A stretch of DNA of 64,000 nucleotides from Neisseria animaloris. Its GTDB lineage: Bacteria; Pseudomonadota; Gammaproteobacteria; Burkholderiales; Neisseriaceae. Location: NCBI RefSeq assembly GCF_900637855.1, contig NZ_LR134440.1:1922001-1986000 (forward strand), written 5' to 3'. Shown here one piece after another: positions 28,248 to 37,702 of this stretch. A program made the position numbers and the translations under genes. The notes below the pieces were generated by a model. That model saw only the letters and a program-made list of their open reading frames with translations, was not told the DNA's origin and ran no database searches. The stretch's first letter is position 1. Each line of letters starts with the position of its first letter.

Positions 28248-29219
28248 ATGAACACAACTTCCCAATTTACCAGTAATTTCTGGAACATATACATTGCCAT
28301 TATCGTAGTGCTCAGTTTTGTCGGTTTGGCTTGGTTGTTATTATCGCAAAATAAAACCAAAGCTCCGCCTAAAGGTGAAGAAGTCAAAACAATGGGGCAT
28401 TCGTGGGACGGTATTGAGGAATACAATAATCCTTTGCCTCGCTGGTGGTTTTTTCTTTTTATCCTGACAATGATTTTTGGGGCAGCGTATTTGTTTTTGT
28501 ACCCCGGTTTAGGTGACTATAAAGGTTATTTGAATTGGACAAGCCAAAATCAATATGAGAAAGAGGTTGCAAAAGCTGATGAGCAATATGGCAAAATTTA
28601 TGCCAAGTTTGCAAATATGCCTATTGAAGCAGTAGCCAAAGATCCTCAGGCACAGCGTATCGGTAAAAATCTGTTTGATACTTACTGTATTCAATGTCAT
28701 GGTTCTGATGCAAAAGGCTCAAAAGGTTTCCCTAACTTGACAGATCACGACTGGTTATGGGGTGGAGAGCCTGCTCAGATTCAGGAAACCATCAAAAAAG
28801 GCCGTATTGGCACGATGTTGGCATGGGGACCTGTATTGGGTGAGGAGCGTGTTAAAGATGTTGCTCACTATGTAATGTCTTTATCCAAAGGTAAAGATCA
28901 ATATGATCCGGAACGTGCAGAGCGTGGCAAAGCTTTATTTAGTGGCCCTCCTGCAAACTGTTTTACATGTCATGGAGATAAAGGACAAGGTATTAAAGGA
29001 TTGGGGCCAAATCTAACTGATGATGTATGGTTATGGGGGGGTACTCAAAAATCTATTATTGAGACTATTACCAATGGTCGTCATAACCAAATGCCTGCTT
29101 GGGACAATTTCTTGGATAAAGATAAATTGCATATTATGACAGCATATGTTTGGGGGTTGTCTAATAAAGATGCTAAAGCGGTTAGTGCGAAAGCTGAAAA
29201 ACAACTCCAAAAGAAATAA
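28248..29219 (+). CDS. ccoP: cbb3 oxidase diheme cytochrome c subunit
   Basis: 323-residue subunit III: two N-terminal membrane helices (about 10-30 and 65-85), then two cytochrome c domains with heme sites CIQCH and CFTCH. Met ligands are apparent near TMLAWGP and NQMPAWDNF. Length is normal for the two-heme form; some Neisseria carry a three-heme CcoP, which this is not. Ends the ccoNOQP operon. Confidence 0.95.
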   Translation: MNTTSQFTSNFWNIYIAIIVVLSFVGLAWLLLSQNKTKAPPKGEEVKTMGHSWDGIEEYNNPLPRWWFFLFILTMIFGAAYLFLYPGLGDYKGYLNWTSQNQYEKEVAKADEQYGKIYAKFANMPIEAVAKDPQAQRIGKNLFDTYCIQCHGSDAKGSKGFPNLTDHDWLWGGEPAQIQETIKKGRIGTMLAWGPVLGEERVKDVAHYVMSLSKGKDQYDPERAERGKALFSGPPANCFTCHGDKGQGIKGLGPNLTDDVWLWGGTQKSIIETITNGRHNQMPAWDNFLDKDKLHIMTAYVWGLSNKDAKAVSAKAEKQLQKK

Positions 29220-29268
29220 CTTCCTGCTCCGTTACCCTTATATTCCGGTAAGATAAGGCAAAAAATTG

Positions 29269-29472
29269 ATTATCAGCTCGGTTATACAGATTACTGGTAA
29301 TGTAGCTGCTAATGCCAAATTAGCAAAAAAACGTGCTAAAGCAATCAAAATGTTCTTAGAAGTCTAAAGGAATGATGCTAAAAACATTGAATTGTGTAAA
29401 CCTGAAGATACTATTATTGCAGAGTAAGGAAATGATGCAGGTCTGCAAAGTAGAATAAAGGTTGGAGGTTAA
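29269..29472 (+). pseudogene. Relic of an OmpA-like peptidoglycan-binding domain
   Basis: Switching frames near 29295, 29361 and 29372 restores a continuous OmpA-type C-terminus: GYTDY(T)GN, then AANAKLAKKRAKAIKMFLE, then GNDAKNIELCKPEDTIIAE, and a closing SRIKVGG with stop. The family pattern is TDxxGxxxxNxxLSxxRAxxVxxxL, and the match is clear over about 60 residues. No 5' half of the gene is present between ccoP and here. Several independent indels mean it is long dead. Confidence 0.6.
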
Positions 29473-29495
29473 TAGTTCTTTGCCGATGTGAATAT

Positions 29496-29527
29496 AAAAC
29501 CGCTCCTAATTTTAAGGAGCGGTTTTT
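29496..29527 (+). terminator. Strong rho-independent terminator
   Basis: 12-base stem AAAACCGCTCCT with its complement and a T run. It probably ends the former OmpA-like gene or ccoP transcription. Confidence 0.85.
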
Positions 29528-29834
29528 ATTTGTAGCCATATTGAGGTTTTATTCGTTTTGTTATGAGTTTTATATAAAAAATAAGTAATAGTTTCCGTTA
29601 CAGCGAGCTAAATTAAAATTAGTATTGCATTAATGTCTGTTGCAACGCTATTTATAAATCTATGAGAATCATTTGCGCTGAGGATTGTAAGTTGATTATA
29701 TTTGGTTTTAGACGACCTGATATTTATAAAGATACGGAATAAAATATGAGCAGATACCAGATACCATATTATCCCTAATTATATATTCATGCTTTATAAT
29801 TCAAACTTTCTGTTTATATTTGGTTTGATCAGTC

Positions 29835-31346
29835 ATGAAGTGGCTCAAACGTTCTTCCACTATTTTAAAAACTGTTTACCGTTACGGTTTGAGTGATCTT
29901 GTCGCAGGGCATACTGATAGGTTTTGGCTGCGTTCTTTATTACAAAAAATTCCCAAGTCCTCAGTTGCATCAGAAGAATCTTTACCTGTTCGTTTACGCT
30001 TGGCTTTAGAAAGTTTAGGACCGATTTTCGTTAAGTTCGGGCAGGTTTTATCGACTAGACCGGATTTGATTTCACAGGCTTATGCTTTAGAGCTGGCCAA
30101 GTTGCAGGATCGAGTTCCTCCCTTCGATGCAGAATTTTCACGTCGCCAGATTGAAGAATCGCTAGGGCAATCAATCGAAACGCTGTATGCTGAATTTGAA
30201 ACCATGCCGGTGGCCAGTGCCTCGGTTGCACAAGTGCATAAAGCCCGCTTACACAGCGGTGAAGCAGTAGCGGTAAAAGTGTTACGGCCAAACATTGCGC
30301 CAATTATCGAACAAGATTTGGCATTGTTGCGCTTTGGTGCCGGCTGGGTTGAGAGATTGTTTTCAGACGGCAAGCGTTTGAAACCTCGAGAAGTGGTTGC
30401 TGAATTCGATAAATACCTTCATGATGAGTTGGATTTAATGAAAGAGGCCGCAAACGCTAGCCAGCTTGGGCGTAATTTTAGAGACAGCAATATGTTGCTG
30501 GTGCCAAAAGTATATTATGACTATTGCAGTCGTAATGTACTTACTATTGAATGGATGGAAGGGATCCCAGTAGCTGATATTGCTGGGCTTCAGGCAAGAA
30601 ATGTGGATTTGCATCAACTCGCCCGTTATGGTGTTGAGATTTTCTTTACTCAAGTGTTTCGGCACGGTTTTTTTCATGCGGATATGCATCCAGGCAATAT
30701 TTTAGTAACGGATAATGGTTGTTATATTGCTCTGGATTTCGGTATTGTCGGAAGTTTGACCGAATATGACAAACGTTATCTTGCAATCAATTTTTTGGCT
30801 TTTTTTAACCGTGATTATCACCGTGTTGCTACTGCCCATATCGAATCAGGTTGGGTTCCGTCGGATACCCGAGCTGAGGAATTGGAGGCAGCTGTTCGTG
30901 CAGTATGCGAACCTATTTTCAACAAGCCGTTATCGCAAATTTCTTTCGGTATGGTGTTGATGAGATTGTTTGAAACCAGCCGCCGCTTTAATGTAGAAAT
31001 TCAGCCGCAGCTCGTTTTGTTGCAAAAAACGTTGTTGAATATTGAGGGGTTAGGGCGCCAGCTTGATCCTGATTTGGATTTGTGGGCAACAGCTAAACCG
31101 TTTTTAACTAAGTGGATGAATGAGCAGGTGGGGCCGAAAGCCTTATTGAATAACTTGAAAAAAGAAGTTCCTGATTGGGCGCAGATTCTGCCTAGCTTAC
31201 CGCGTAAAATCAATTTATTGGTTGATGAAACCCGCCAACAAGAAATGCGTGATGCTTATATTCATTTAGTTAAGATCCAGCAAAGGCAAAATTTTTGGTT
31301 AGCTGTGATTGCAGTGGCATTACTGTTGATTGTATTGTTCAAATAG
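29835..31346 (+). CDS. ubiB: Ubiquinone biosynthesis kinase-like protein UbiB
   Basis: 503-residue atypical kinase/ATPase needed for ubiquinone synthesis at the membrane. It has the ADCK-family KxGQ motif in [15 protein letters not shown], an Ala-rich loop [17 protein letters not shown] and DFGIVG catalytic motifs, and a C-terminal hydrophobic anchor ([16 protein letters not shown]). Single plus-strand gene. Length normal. Confidence 0.95.
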   Translation: MKWLKRSSTILKTVYRYGLSDLVAGHTDRFWLRSLLQKIPKSSVASEESLPVRLRLALESLGPIFVKFGQVLSTRPDLISQAYALELAKLQDRVPPFDAEFSRRQIEESLGQSIETLYAEFETMPVASASVAQVHKARLHSGEAVAVKVLRPNIAPIIEQDLALLRFGAGWVERLFSDGKRLKPREVVAEFDKYLHDELDLMKEAANASQLGRNFRDSNMLLVPKVYYDYCSRNVLTIEWMEGIPVADIAGLQARNVDLHQLARYGVEIFFTQVFRHGFFHADMHPGNILVTDNGCYIALDFGIVGSLTEYDKRYLAINFLAFFNRDYHRVATAHIESGWVPSDTRAEELEAAVRAVCEPIFNKPLSQISFGMVLMRLFETSRRFNVEIQPQLVLLQKTLLNIEGLGRQLDPDLDLWATAKPFLTKWMNEQVGPKALLNNLKKEVPDWAQILPSLPRKINLLVDETRQQEMRDAYIHLVKIQQRQNFWLAVIAVALLLIVLFK

Positions 31347-31372
31347 TAATTTGGATTTCATTATATTTATAA

Positions 31373-31406
31373 AAGGCCGTCTGAAAATAATCTTTCAGAC
31401 GGCCTT
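31373..31406. terminator. DUS-pair hairpin terminator
   Basis: 14-base perfect arms with a 6-base loop between convergent ubiB and pilU; likely bidirectional. Confidence 0.8.
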
Positions 31407-31422
31407 ATCAATAAATTTTTTA

Positions 31423-32553
31423 TTAAATCAATTCTAAATCAGGGCCTGCATTTTGGGCGCGGCGACTGCGTAATTGGATATCCAAACGTAAATCATTGGC
31501 GGAATCTGCATTTTTAATCGCGTCTTGGAAGCTGATCAAACCTCCTTCATATAGCTCATATAAAGCTTGGTCAAAAGTCTGCATGCCGAGAGCTTGTGAT
31601 TTTTTCATTACTTCTTTAATAGAGTGCACGTCACCATTATGAATTAATTCAGCTACTAAAGGAGAGTTGAGTAATACTTCAACCGCCGCGACACGACCTT
31701 TACCTCCTTCTCTCGGAATCAAACGCTGTGAAATAAAAGCCTGTAAATTTAATGACAAGTCAGTTAGTAATTGTACACGACGTTCTTCCGGAAAAAAGTT
31801 AATAATGCGGTCAAGTGCTTGGTTTGTGCTGTTTGCATGCAGAGTAGCCATACACAAGTGGCCTGTTTCTGAGAAAGCAATAGCATAATCCATTGTTTCA
31901 CGATCACGAATCTCGCCAATCAGAATCACATCCGGTGCTTGGCGAAGTGTATTTTTAAGGGCTGCAAACCAGTTTTCGGTATCAACACCGACTTCGCGCT
32001 GAGTGATGATGCAATTTTTATGTTCATGCACAAATTCAATGGGATCCTCAATTGTGATGATATGATCTTGGCTGTTTTCATTGCGGTAATCAATCATCGA
32101 TGCGAGAGAAGTAGATTTGCCGGAGCCTGTTCCTCCGACAAAAATGACTAATCCCCGCTTTTGCATGGCGACTTGTTGCAATATGGGCGGTAAATTGAGT
32201 GTTTCAAATTTGGGAATGTTGCTGGTAATGGTGCGGAAAACTAATGCCGTAGCACCGCGTTGCACCATAGCATTAACCCTGAAGCGGCTGGTGTCGGGAG
32301 TGCTGATAGCAAAGTTGCATTCATTGGTTGCCATAAATTCTTCCGACTGCTTGGGAGACATAATTGCAAAAGCAATCTCCATACAGCGTTCCGGAGTTAA
32401 GGGTGTATCAGTAATGCGGGTAATTTTGCCGTCAAGTTTCATTGCAGGCGGAAAGTTGGCGGTAATAAAAAGGTCGGAGCCTTTATATTTATTTAATGTA
32501 CGCAGCCATGAATAAATTTCTTCTTTTGCGGAGAGAGTATTATTTTGTTCCAT
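31423..32553 (-). CDS. pilU: Type IV pilus retraction ATPase PilU (PilT paralogue)
   Basis: 376-residue PilT-type hexameric ATPase assisting pilus retraction. Walker A is GGTGSGKST, the Asp box follows in ITIEDPIEFVHEHK, Walker B is VILIGEIRDRETM, and the His box is ATLHANS. It lacks the tetracysteine zinc site of PilF. The C-terminal tail past residue 345 (DLRLDIQLRSRRAQ) and the N-terminus match PilU better than PilT. The start ATG at 32553 (MEQNNTLSAKEEI) is preferred over 32577; neither has a strong ribosome site. Confidence 0.9.
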   Translation of the reverse strand: MEQNNTLSAKEEIYSWLRTLNKYKGSDLFITANFPPAMKLDGKITRITDTPLTPERCMEIAFAIMSPKQSEEFMATNECNFAISTPDTSRFRVNAMVQRGATALVFRTITSNIPKFETLNLPPILQQVAMQKRGLVIFVGGTGSGKSTSLASMIDYRNENSQDHIITIEDPIEFVHEHKNCIITQREVGVDTENWFAALKNTLRQAPDVILIGEIRDRETMDYAIAFSETGHLCMATLHANSTNQALDRIINFFPEERRVQLLTDLSLNLQAFISQRLIPREGGKGRVAAVEVLLNSPLVAELIHNGDVHSIKEVMKKSQALGMQTFDQALYELYEGGLISFQDAIKNADSANDLRLDIQLRSRRAQNAGPDLELI

Positions 32554-32727
32554 TTTGTTACTTAGGTAAAATTGCATTAATATACTTAATATTATAGCAA
32601 ATTTCAGATTGCATGAAGCAATAGTATTTGCTTATTTACCATCATCTTGTTTGAAAAAGTTGATAATGACCTGCTTGATAATGGGTGCGTATAATACTTT
32701 TCAATTTAAATTAATAAGGTAATTAAA

Positions 32728-33447
32728 ATGACTGAAAAAATATCTAAAAAATACTCAACGATAGCCATTATCGGTGCAATGGAACAGGAAATCGAATTGT
32801 TGAGACACAGTATGGAAAATGTGGAAAGTATGCAATTCGGTCATTTTACCGTTCATCATGGTGCTTTATCGGACAAAAAAATCATATTGGCATTGAGTGG
32901 AATCGGTAAAGTAAATGCAGCTGCTATTACGGCATTGGTCATCAGTCGTTTCTGTCCTGATTGCATTATTAATACCGGCAGTGCTGGCGGATTAGGGCAA
33001 GGTTTAAATGTGGGTGATGTAGTAATTGGAGAGCGAATTGCCCATCATGATGTGGATGTTACAGCATTCGGTTATGTTTTAGGGCAGGTGCCTAAGCTTG
33101 GCGTTTCATTCGAAACTGATTCGGAATTGTTGGAGGTCGCAAGCCGGGCTGCTACTGCTTTTCAGGGGGCTGCTGTACATCGTGGTTTAATTGTTAGTGG
33201 TGATCAATTTGTTCATAGTGCTGAAAAAGTAGAGTATATCCGTACACATTTCAAAGAGGTGCTTGCGTTGGAGATGGAAGCAGCAGCAATTGCTCAAACT
33301 TGCTATCAATTAGAAATTCCTTTTGTTGTTATACGTGCTATTTCAGATTTAGCGAATGAAAAAGCAAGTGTGAGTTTTGAGGAGTTTTTGCGAATTGCAT
33401 CGAGTAATTCTGCTGAGATGGTTATGAAAATTACAAACTTTCTTTAA
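32728..33447 (+). CDS. mtnN: 5'-methylthioadenosine/S-adenosylhomocysteine nucleosidase
   Basis: 239-residue enzyme that splits the purine base from MTA and SAH, recycling adenine and methionine precursors. The N-terminal catalytic-type segment is IIGAMEQEIELL. Substrate-binding SGDQFV, ALEMEAAAIAQ and RAISDLAN are all in place. AAGG ribosome site before the ATG. Single gene; the DNA beyond it is decayed. Confidence 0.94.
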   Translation: MTEKISKKYSTIAIIGAMEQEIELLRHSMENVESMQFGHFTVHHGALSDKKIILALSGIGKVNAAAITALVISRFCPDCIINTGSAGGLGQGLNVGDVVIGERIAHHDVDVTAFGYVLGQVPKLGVSFETDSELLEVASRAATAFQGAAVHRGLIVSGDQFVHSAEKVEYIRTHFKEVLALEMEAAAIAQTCYQLEIPFVVIRAISDLANEKASVSFEEFLRIASSNSAEMVMKITNFL

Positions 33448-33860
33448 TAATAGATAATTTAAGGAATTATATAAATCAAAAAATAGATTGAATCTTTGTA
33501 TTGGTATATTTATTTTGTAAATGTGAAGAATTCTAGCATCGTATCATTTTTTTGTATAAAGGTTTAATTTAGGTTTTGAAAAGATATAAAAAAATATTAG
33601 AGAAGGAACGGAGTAGCTAAAAAGTTTTCCGAAGTAATCTGAAATTGACATCTTTATTTGAAATTTCGTCTAAATGAATGATTCGAAATAGTTCCAAATA
33701 GAAGAGAAAAGCCTGTGTTGTTTGGCACAAAGATAAACAGGAATTTGGTTACAGCCATCTGCAAGACATTAAGGGCAAATAATACGCTAAGTTCCGAGAT
33801 ACCTATATACCTATAACCATGCTACACCCTGTACAGATAGGAACGTGAAAGACATTTGAA

Positions 33861-34228
33861 ATGAATAATGTAGAAAGCATCTGTCAAGATGATATTAATG
33901 CCCTGTTGGAAAAAAAGTTAAGTGCCATTTTCAAAGGCCGTCTGAAATGCCCATTACTTTTTGAGTTACAGGGTGCTTTCAAGAATTATGAAACAAAGCT
34001 TTCAAAAGTTTATCGATGCCCATGTCGGCAAAGGAAACCATGCAGACGCACGGTATCATCTTGGAACAATACGGCCAAATAGCCAACAAGCTTTACAGAA
34101 TGGGAAATAAAAGTAAAGCGCGGATTATAAGCAAATTGGTAAAAGAAGTGGCCGGCCAGTCGTTTGGTACCAAAGCGCAAAACCAGTATGACACTATGCG
34201 GAGTAATAAGCCTGCTTATGATAAGTAG
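33861..34228 (+). pseudogene. Frameshifted unknown gene
   Basis: Begins MNNVESICQDDINALLEKKL with a reasonable upstream region and reads to about 34000. Coding-like composition then moves through a second frame (QSFQKFIDAHVGKGNHADA) and a third (HGIILEQYGQIANKLYRMGN to SNKPAYDK, stop at 34228). Joined, this would be a ~120-residue protein with a basic, helical C-terminus. I do not recognise the family. An uptake word lies inside. Confidence 0.4.
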
Positions 34229-34303
34229 CAACATCAATTCAATCAACATGATTAAAACGATAAAGATATATTGCTTTGATTAGTACATTAGCTATTTTTA
34301 GAG

Positions 34304-34336
34304 AGATGTTTCCCGGTCGGAAACATCTTTTGTTTT
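34304..34336 (+). terminator. Rho-independent terminator
   Basis: 10-base perfect stem AGATGTTTCC with loop CGGTC, followed by a T-rich run and an uptake word. Confidence 0.7.
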
Positions 34337-34377
34337 TCAGACGGCCTTTAACATTAATTTTTATATAAGGAGCTTAT

Positions 34378-34577
34378 ATGAATATGAAACTTTCGGGTGT
34401 GAAGCAGATTACAGAATAGTGTTGCCATCAAATCAATGATTTTGGTTTCACAACGTAGAAAGATATGGCCCATCGTAACTGCAAAGTCCGATTGAAAATC
34501 TCGTGCGTGCTGGTGCCCTGATCGCCAAGGAAATAGATTGCTTGCAGAACGAGATAGAAAGCGGCGGTAAAGATTAA
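34378..34577 (+). pseudogene. Broken small gene, unknown
   Basis: A good AAGGAG site precedes an ATG, but the frame stops after 13 codons. Further along, in another frame, a coherent C-terminus reads SPIENLVRAGALIAKEIDCL and on to ESGGKD with a stop at about 34577. The segment resembles short helical proteins carried by Neisseria mobile elements, but this is only an impression. Confidence 0.35.
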
Positions 34578-34644
34578 ATCCTTGGAGGGTATTCTACATA
34601 TCAATAAAAGTAGATAGAGATGACCCCGAACCTACCTTTACTTT

Positions 34645-34836
34645 ATGAAAGGAGTGCTTATGACTTCTTACAACCATCCTGATAACAGTCTGCTTACCGG
34701 CGACTGCCATCTCGTCTTACCTGAGCAGGTTCAACAAGGTGTGAAGATCCAAAGCTATACTACATCATTAGAGCAATTACGGTTACGACAGGCAATACGA
34801 CAATATTACGTGCTCTTTAAGTTGAATAAATGTTAG
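34645..34836 (+). CDS. Small unknown ORF in decayed insert
   Basis: 63-residue frame starting MKGVLMTSYNHPDNSLLTGD, with a GAAAGGAG site before an internal ATG at 34660. No family recognised. It lies among broken frames and may itself be a truncated remnant. Confidence 0.3.
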   Translation: MKGVLMTSYNHPDNSLLTGDCHLVLPEQVQQGVKIQSYTTSLEQLRLRQAIRQYYVLFKLNKC

Positions 34837-35155
34837 GTTCGTAAGTGCATCCCGACATTTTCATACTTGAGAACGTGGAACAAGATCGGAGTAGTGATCA
34901 TTCATGAACTGCTTTACGAAGCAGATAAGGCACAAACAAAGATTAGTCTCTACAGTAGCTGATTTAATTTTGATTGCGAAAAAGTGGAATAGAACATGGA
35001 AGGAAAGAATCTTATGAATGAACTTTCCCAAAAACTTGAGTAACTAAATTAAAAAAATTATAAAAGTTTGATTTTATATTATACAAACCACTGATTTTAA
35101 GTTTTAATTTGATTCTATTGTTTGTTATATAATTTTATAGTCATGGTAAAAATAA

Positions 35156-35932
35156 TTATTGGATACTTATTGGAATACATAAGGGTGTGCCATAATATGG
35201 GTCATTGATAATTTTGTTGTTAAGACCCAATATGCTTTGAATATTAGCTTCAGTAAAAACTTGTTCCGGACTACCTGAACATTCGATGGTTTTGTTTTTA
35301 ATCGCTACAATGTAATCAGCATATCGGGCAGTTAGGTTTAAGTCATGTAGTACCATTACAATGGTCTTTTTTTGCTCCTGATTGAGTTTCTTTAGTAAGT
35401 CCAAGATTTCTATCTGATAAGCTAAATCTAAGTAAGTTGTGGGTTCATCTAACAGGATATAAGGGGTATTTTGGGCTAAGACCATAGCTATCCATACGCG
35501 TTGACGTTGCCCTCCAGACAAGTTTTCTAAGAATTGAGAAGCATAATCTTGTGTTTTAGTAAGCTGCATGGCTTGGTTTACCTGATATTCATCTTCATCA
35601 TTCCATTGTGTAAAAAAATTACGGTGAGGGTAACGTCCATATCGAATTAATTGTTCTACTGTGAGGTTCTCAGGAGCAGTTGCGGATTGAGCGAGCATAG
35701 CTAGACGTGTAGCAGTTTTTTTACCTGAAGTTTGATAAATATCTTTTCCGTCTAAAATAATTTTTCCTTGCTCAGGAAGAAGTTGTCGGGCATAGGCTTT
35801 CAATAGGGTGGATTTACCACAGCCATTTGCACCGATAAAAACGGTGATTTTTTGTTCCGGTATAGAAAAAGAAACGTGATTAATGATGGATATTTTTTTA
35901 TAAGACAAAGTAATATCTTCAGCTTTTAGCAT
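35156..35932 (-). CDS. Iron-siderophore ABC transporter ATPase
   Basis: 258-residue FecE/FepC-type ATPase that drives import of the ferric siderophore across the inner membrane. Walker A is GANGCGKST, the signature is LSGGQRQRVWIAM, Walker B is YILLDEPT, and the switch His is in VLHDLN. The ATG at 35932 (MLKAEDITLSY) is chosen; it overlaps the FhuF-like gene by 14 bases. The longer frame to 36001 runs deep inside that gene. Last gene of the leftward siderophore operon. Confidence 0.92.
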   Translation of the reverse strand: MLKAEDITLSYKKISIINHVSFSIPEQKITVFIGANGCGKSTLLKAYARQLLPEQGKIILDGKDIYQTSGKKTATRLAMLAQSATAPENLTVEQLIRYGRYPHRNFFTQWNDEDEYQVNQAMQLTKTQDYASQFLENLSGGQRQRVWIAMVLAQNTPYILLDEPTTYLDLAYQIEILDLLKKLNQEQKKTIVMVLHDLNLTARYADYIVAIKNKTIECSGSPEQVFTEANIQSILGLNNKIINDPYYGTPLCIPISIQ

Positions 35933-36701
35933 AGTGTATTCTTTCGGTTTGTGTAATACGTTCAATACGTTCAGATAAAGGCAAACGTGGACAAACGTCA
36001 CATAACTTACCTGATTCTAAACGGAATTCTTGACAACATGCTTGACGATTGAAGCCAAAATTTTGGCCGACAAATTTTCCTGGTGCATCCAGACAAAAAG
36101 TACCCTGACAATCAGGTAATCCAGTAGCAGACAGCCATATGGCAATCAATTTATCCAGCTCGAACTTATTACAATGTGCATACCGTGTATTTTGGAACAG
36201 TAGGGCAGAGACTATGCAATCGGTTTGTAGCTTATTGGCTAATTTGATGTTAAAGGGAATGATTTCACTTAGACTAGAATAAATATAACTACTTAGTTTT
36301 TTGATTTGTTGACCGGAAAAATGAATCAGATGAGCTTGTTTACCACTATAAATGGCTCTTGGACTAAGACTGTAAGCCACAATGTCAGCTTGTTCAACAA
36401 TGAGACCGAATTTCTCTAAACTTATTGCTTTATTCAGTAGCTGTACGCTTAAAACAGCCATATAGATAGGCTGCCAGATAAGTAATGCCCATGTACGGCA
36501 TGACCAAAAGGCTTTCCCTCCTTCAGGATATCGTTGTTGTAGGTGATTATATAGTCGTTTAATGTGGTATATATCTTCCCCTACTCCAACTCGAAAAGTA
36601 TAAACAGACGTGTCATTCAGACGGCCTGAGAGTCTAGGGAATAATTGATTAATTTGTGAGAGAAAATTTACAGTTTGTAAGGAGTAAGCAGCTATATTCA
36701 T
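35919..36701 (-). CDS. FhuF-type ferric-siderophore reductase
   Basis: About 260 residues. The C-terminus has the C-C-x10-C-x2-C iron-sulfur motif (CCQEFRLESGKLCDVC) that defines FhuF-type [2Fe-2S] reductases, which release iron from hydroxamate siderophores in the cytoplasm. The ATG at 36701 overlaps the permease stop as ATGA; an ATG at 36713 is also in frame. In putrebactin- and alcaligin-type loci a reductase of this class travels with the synthesis genes, as here. One full uptake word (36616-36627) lies inside it. Confidence 0.85.
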   Translation of the reverse strand: MNIAAYSLQTVNFLSQINQLFPRLSGRLNDTSVYTFRVGVGEDIYHIKRLYNHLQQRYPEGGKAFWSCRTWALLIWQPIYMAVLSVQLLNKAISLEKFGLIVEQADIVAYSLSPRAIYSGKQAHLIHFSGQQIKKLSSYIYSSLSEIIPFNIKLANKLQTDCIVSALLFQNTRYAHCNKFELDKLIAIWLSATGLPDCQGTFCLDAPGKFVGQNFGFNRQACCQEFRLESGKLCDVCPRLPLSERIERITQTERIHYAKS

Positions 36702-37702
36702 TTTCTCCACCATTCATGGATCAGCAATACTAACAAGTAAAAACCACCAGATATAGCTGTAAGTACGCCTACTGGAAGTTGTGATGAAAACGGCAATAGA
36801 CGTGACACAAAGTCTGCTGTCAACAGCAATAATGCACCCGTCAAGGAGATTTGAAACCATAACCATCGATTACTTCGTAACATTTTTCGGACAATATGTG
36901 GTGCTACTAGTGCAATAAAGGATACCGGTCCAGCTGCAACCACTGCAGCTGCGGCTAAGGTGGTAGCGGCCGCTAATGACAAGGCAAAGGTTGTTGGCAC
37001 GGTAACTCCAACACCTAAAGCAGTTGAGCGACTGATTGCCAGTATATCCAGTGCATTTCTCTGTGAGAGTAAAACTAAAAAGCAAATGGGTAAAACTAGC
37101 CAGACTACCATTGCCTCTTGCCAGCTACGCTGAGCTAAACTGCCACTCAGCCATGCAGCCATTTGCAAAGCATCTTCTTGGCGGACACCGGTTAAGCCAA
37201 ACTGGATAATAGCAACAGCAGCAGCATTTATAGCTATACCTGCCATGATCATTTGAATACCGAATGAAAAACGCTCTCGCCCGGCGGTAATTACTAGGAA
37301 TACCACGGTTATAGCACCAAATAATGCGCCCACAGTAGTTGGCAAATTGTTGGGCCAAATCAGTGTACATAATACTGCACCTGCAGCGGCCCCTGTATTG
37401 ACACCAATAATGTCAGGGCTACCTAAAGGATTGTATGTCAATATTTGAAATATACTACCAGATAAGGCCAATGCTGCTCCTACGCCCACCGCAATTACTG
37501 TGCGAGGTAACCATAGCTGCCAAAACAACCAAGCTGTAACGGCATCTGTCTGGTTATGTAATAAGTCAGGTAATTGTAATAACAAAAATTGCTGTTTTCC
37601 CGAAATTGCAGAGAAAAATACCAGTAACACTAGTAAAACCAGACAACTCCAAGCATAAAACCGGGCGTATGGTACCGATAGTAACAAAGCTGGGCGATTC
37701 AT
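36698..37702 (-). CDS. FecCD-family siderophore permease (second)
   Basis: 334-residue inner-membrane permease with about ten spans. It has the family's QILTYNPLGSPDIIGVNTGA substrate-pathway loop and the GPVSFIALVAPHIVRKML coupling segment contacting the ATPase. Starts within the stop of the other permease (ATGA overlap at 37699-37702) and ends overlapping the reductase gene. The pair would form the heterodimeric channel. Confidence 0.92.
   Translation of the reverse strand: MNRPALLLSVPYARFYAWSCLVLLVLLVFFSAISGKQQFLLLQLPDLLHNQTDAVTAWLFWQLWLPRTVIAVGVGAALALSGSIFQILTYNPLGSPDIIGVNTGAAAGAVLCTLIWPNNLPTTVGALFGAITVVFLVITAGRERFSFGIQMIMAGIAINAAAVAIIQFGLTGVRQEDALQMAAWLSGSLAQRSWQEAMVVWLVLPICFLVLLSQRNALDILAISRSTALGVGVTVPTTFALSLAAATTLAAAAVVAAGPVSFIALVAPHIVRKMLRSNRWLWFQISLTGALLLLTADFVSRLLPFSSQLPVGVLTAISGGFYLLVLLIHEWWRK

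Larger units (their letters stand above)
29220..29834. other. Intergenic with OmpA-domain relic and terminator
   Basis: Between ccoP and ubiB. The left half holds a decayed OmpA-like C-terminal domain and a strong terminator, both listed separately. From 29531 to 29834 I see no gene; a near-uptake word (TTTAGACGACCTGA) lies at 29706. Confidence 0.6.
33448..35155. other. Decayed AT-rich insert, no intact gene
   Basis: 1.7 kb between mtnN and the siderophore locus. It contains several broken small reading frames, each with stops or frameshifts (about 33700-33780, 33861-34228, 34378-34577, 34645-34836), a terminator and two uptake words. The pieces look like remains of small mobile-element or prophage-type genes, but I cannot name any of them. 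The start near 33480 and the stretch 34990-35155 hold nothing I can support. Confidence 0.45.
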
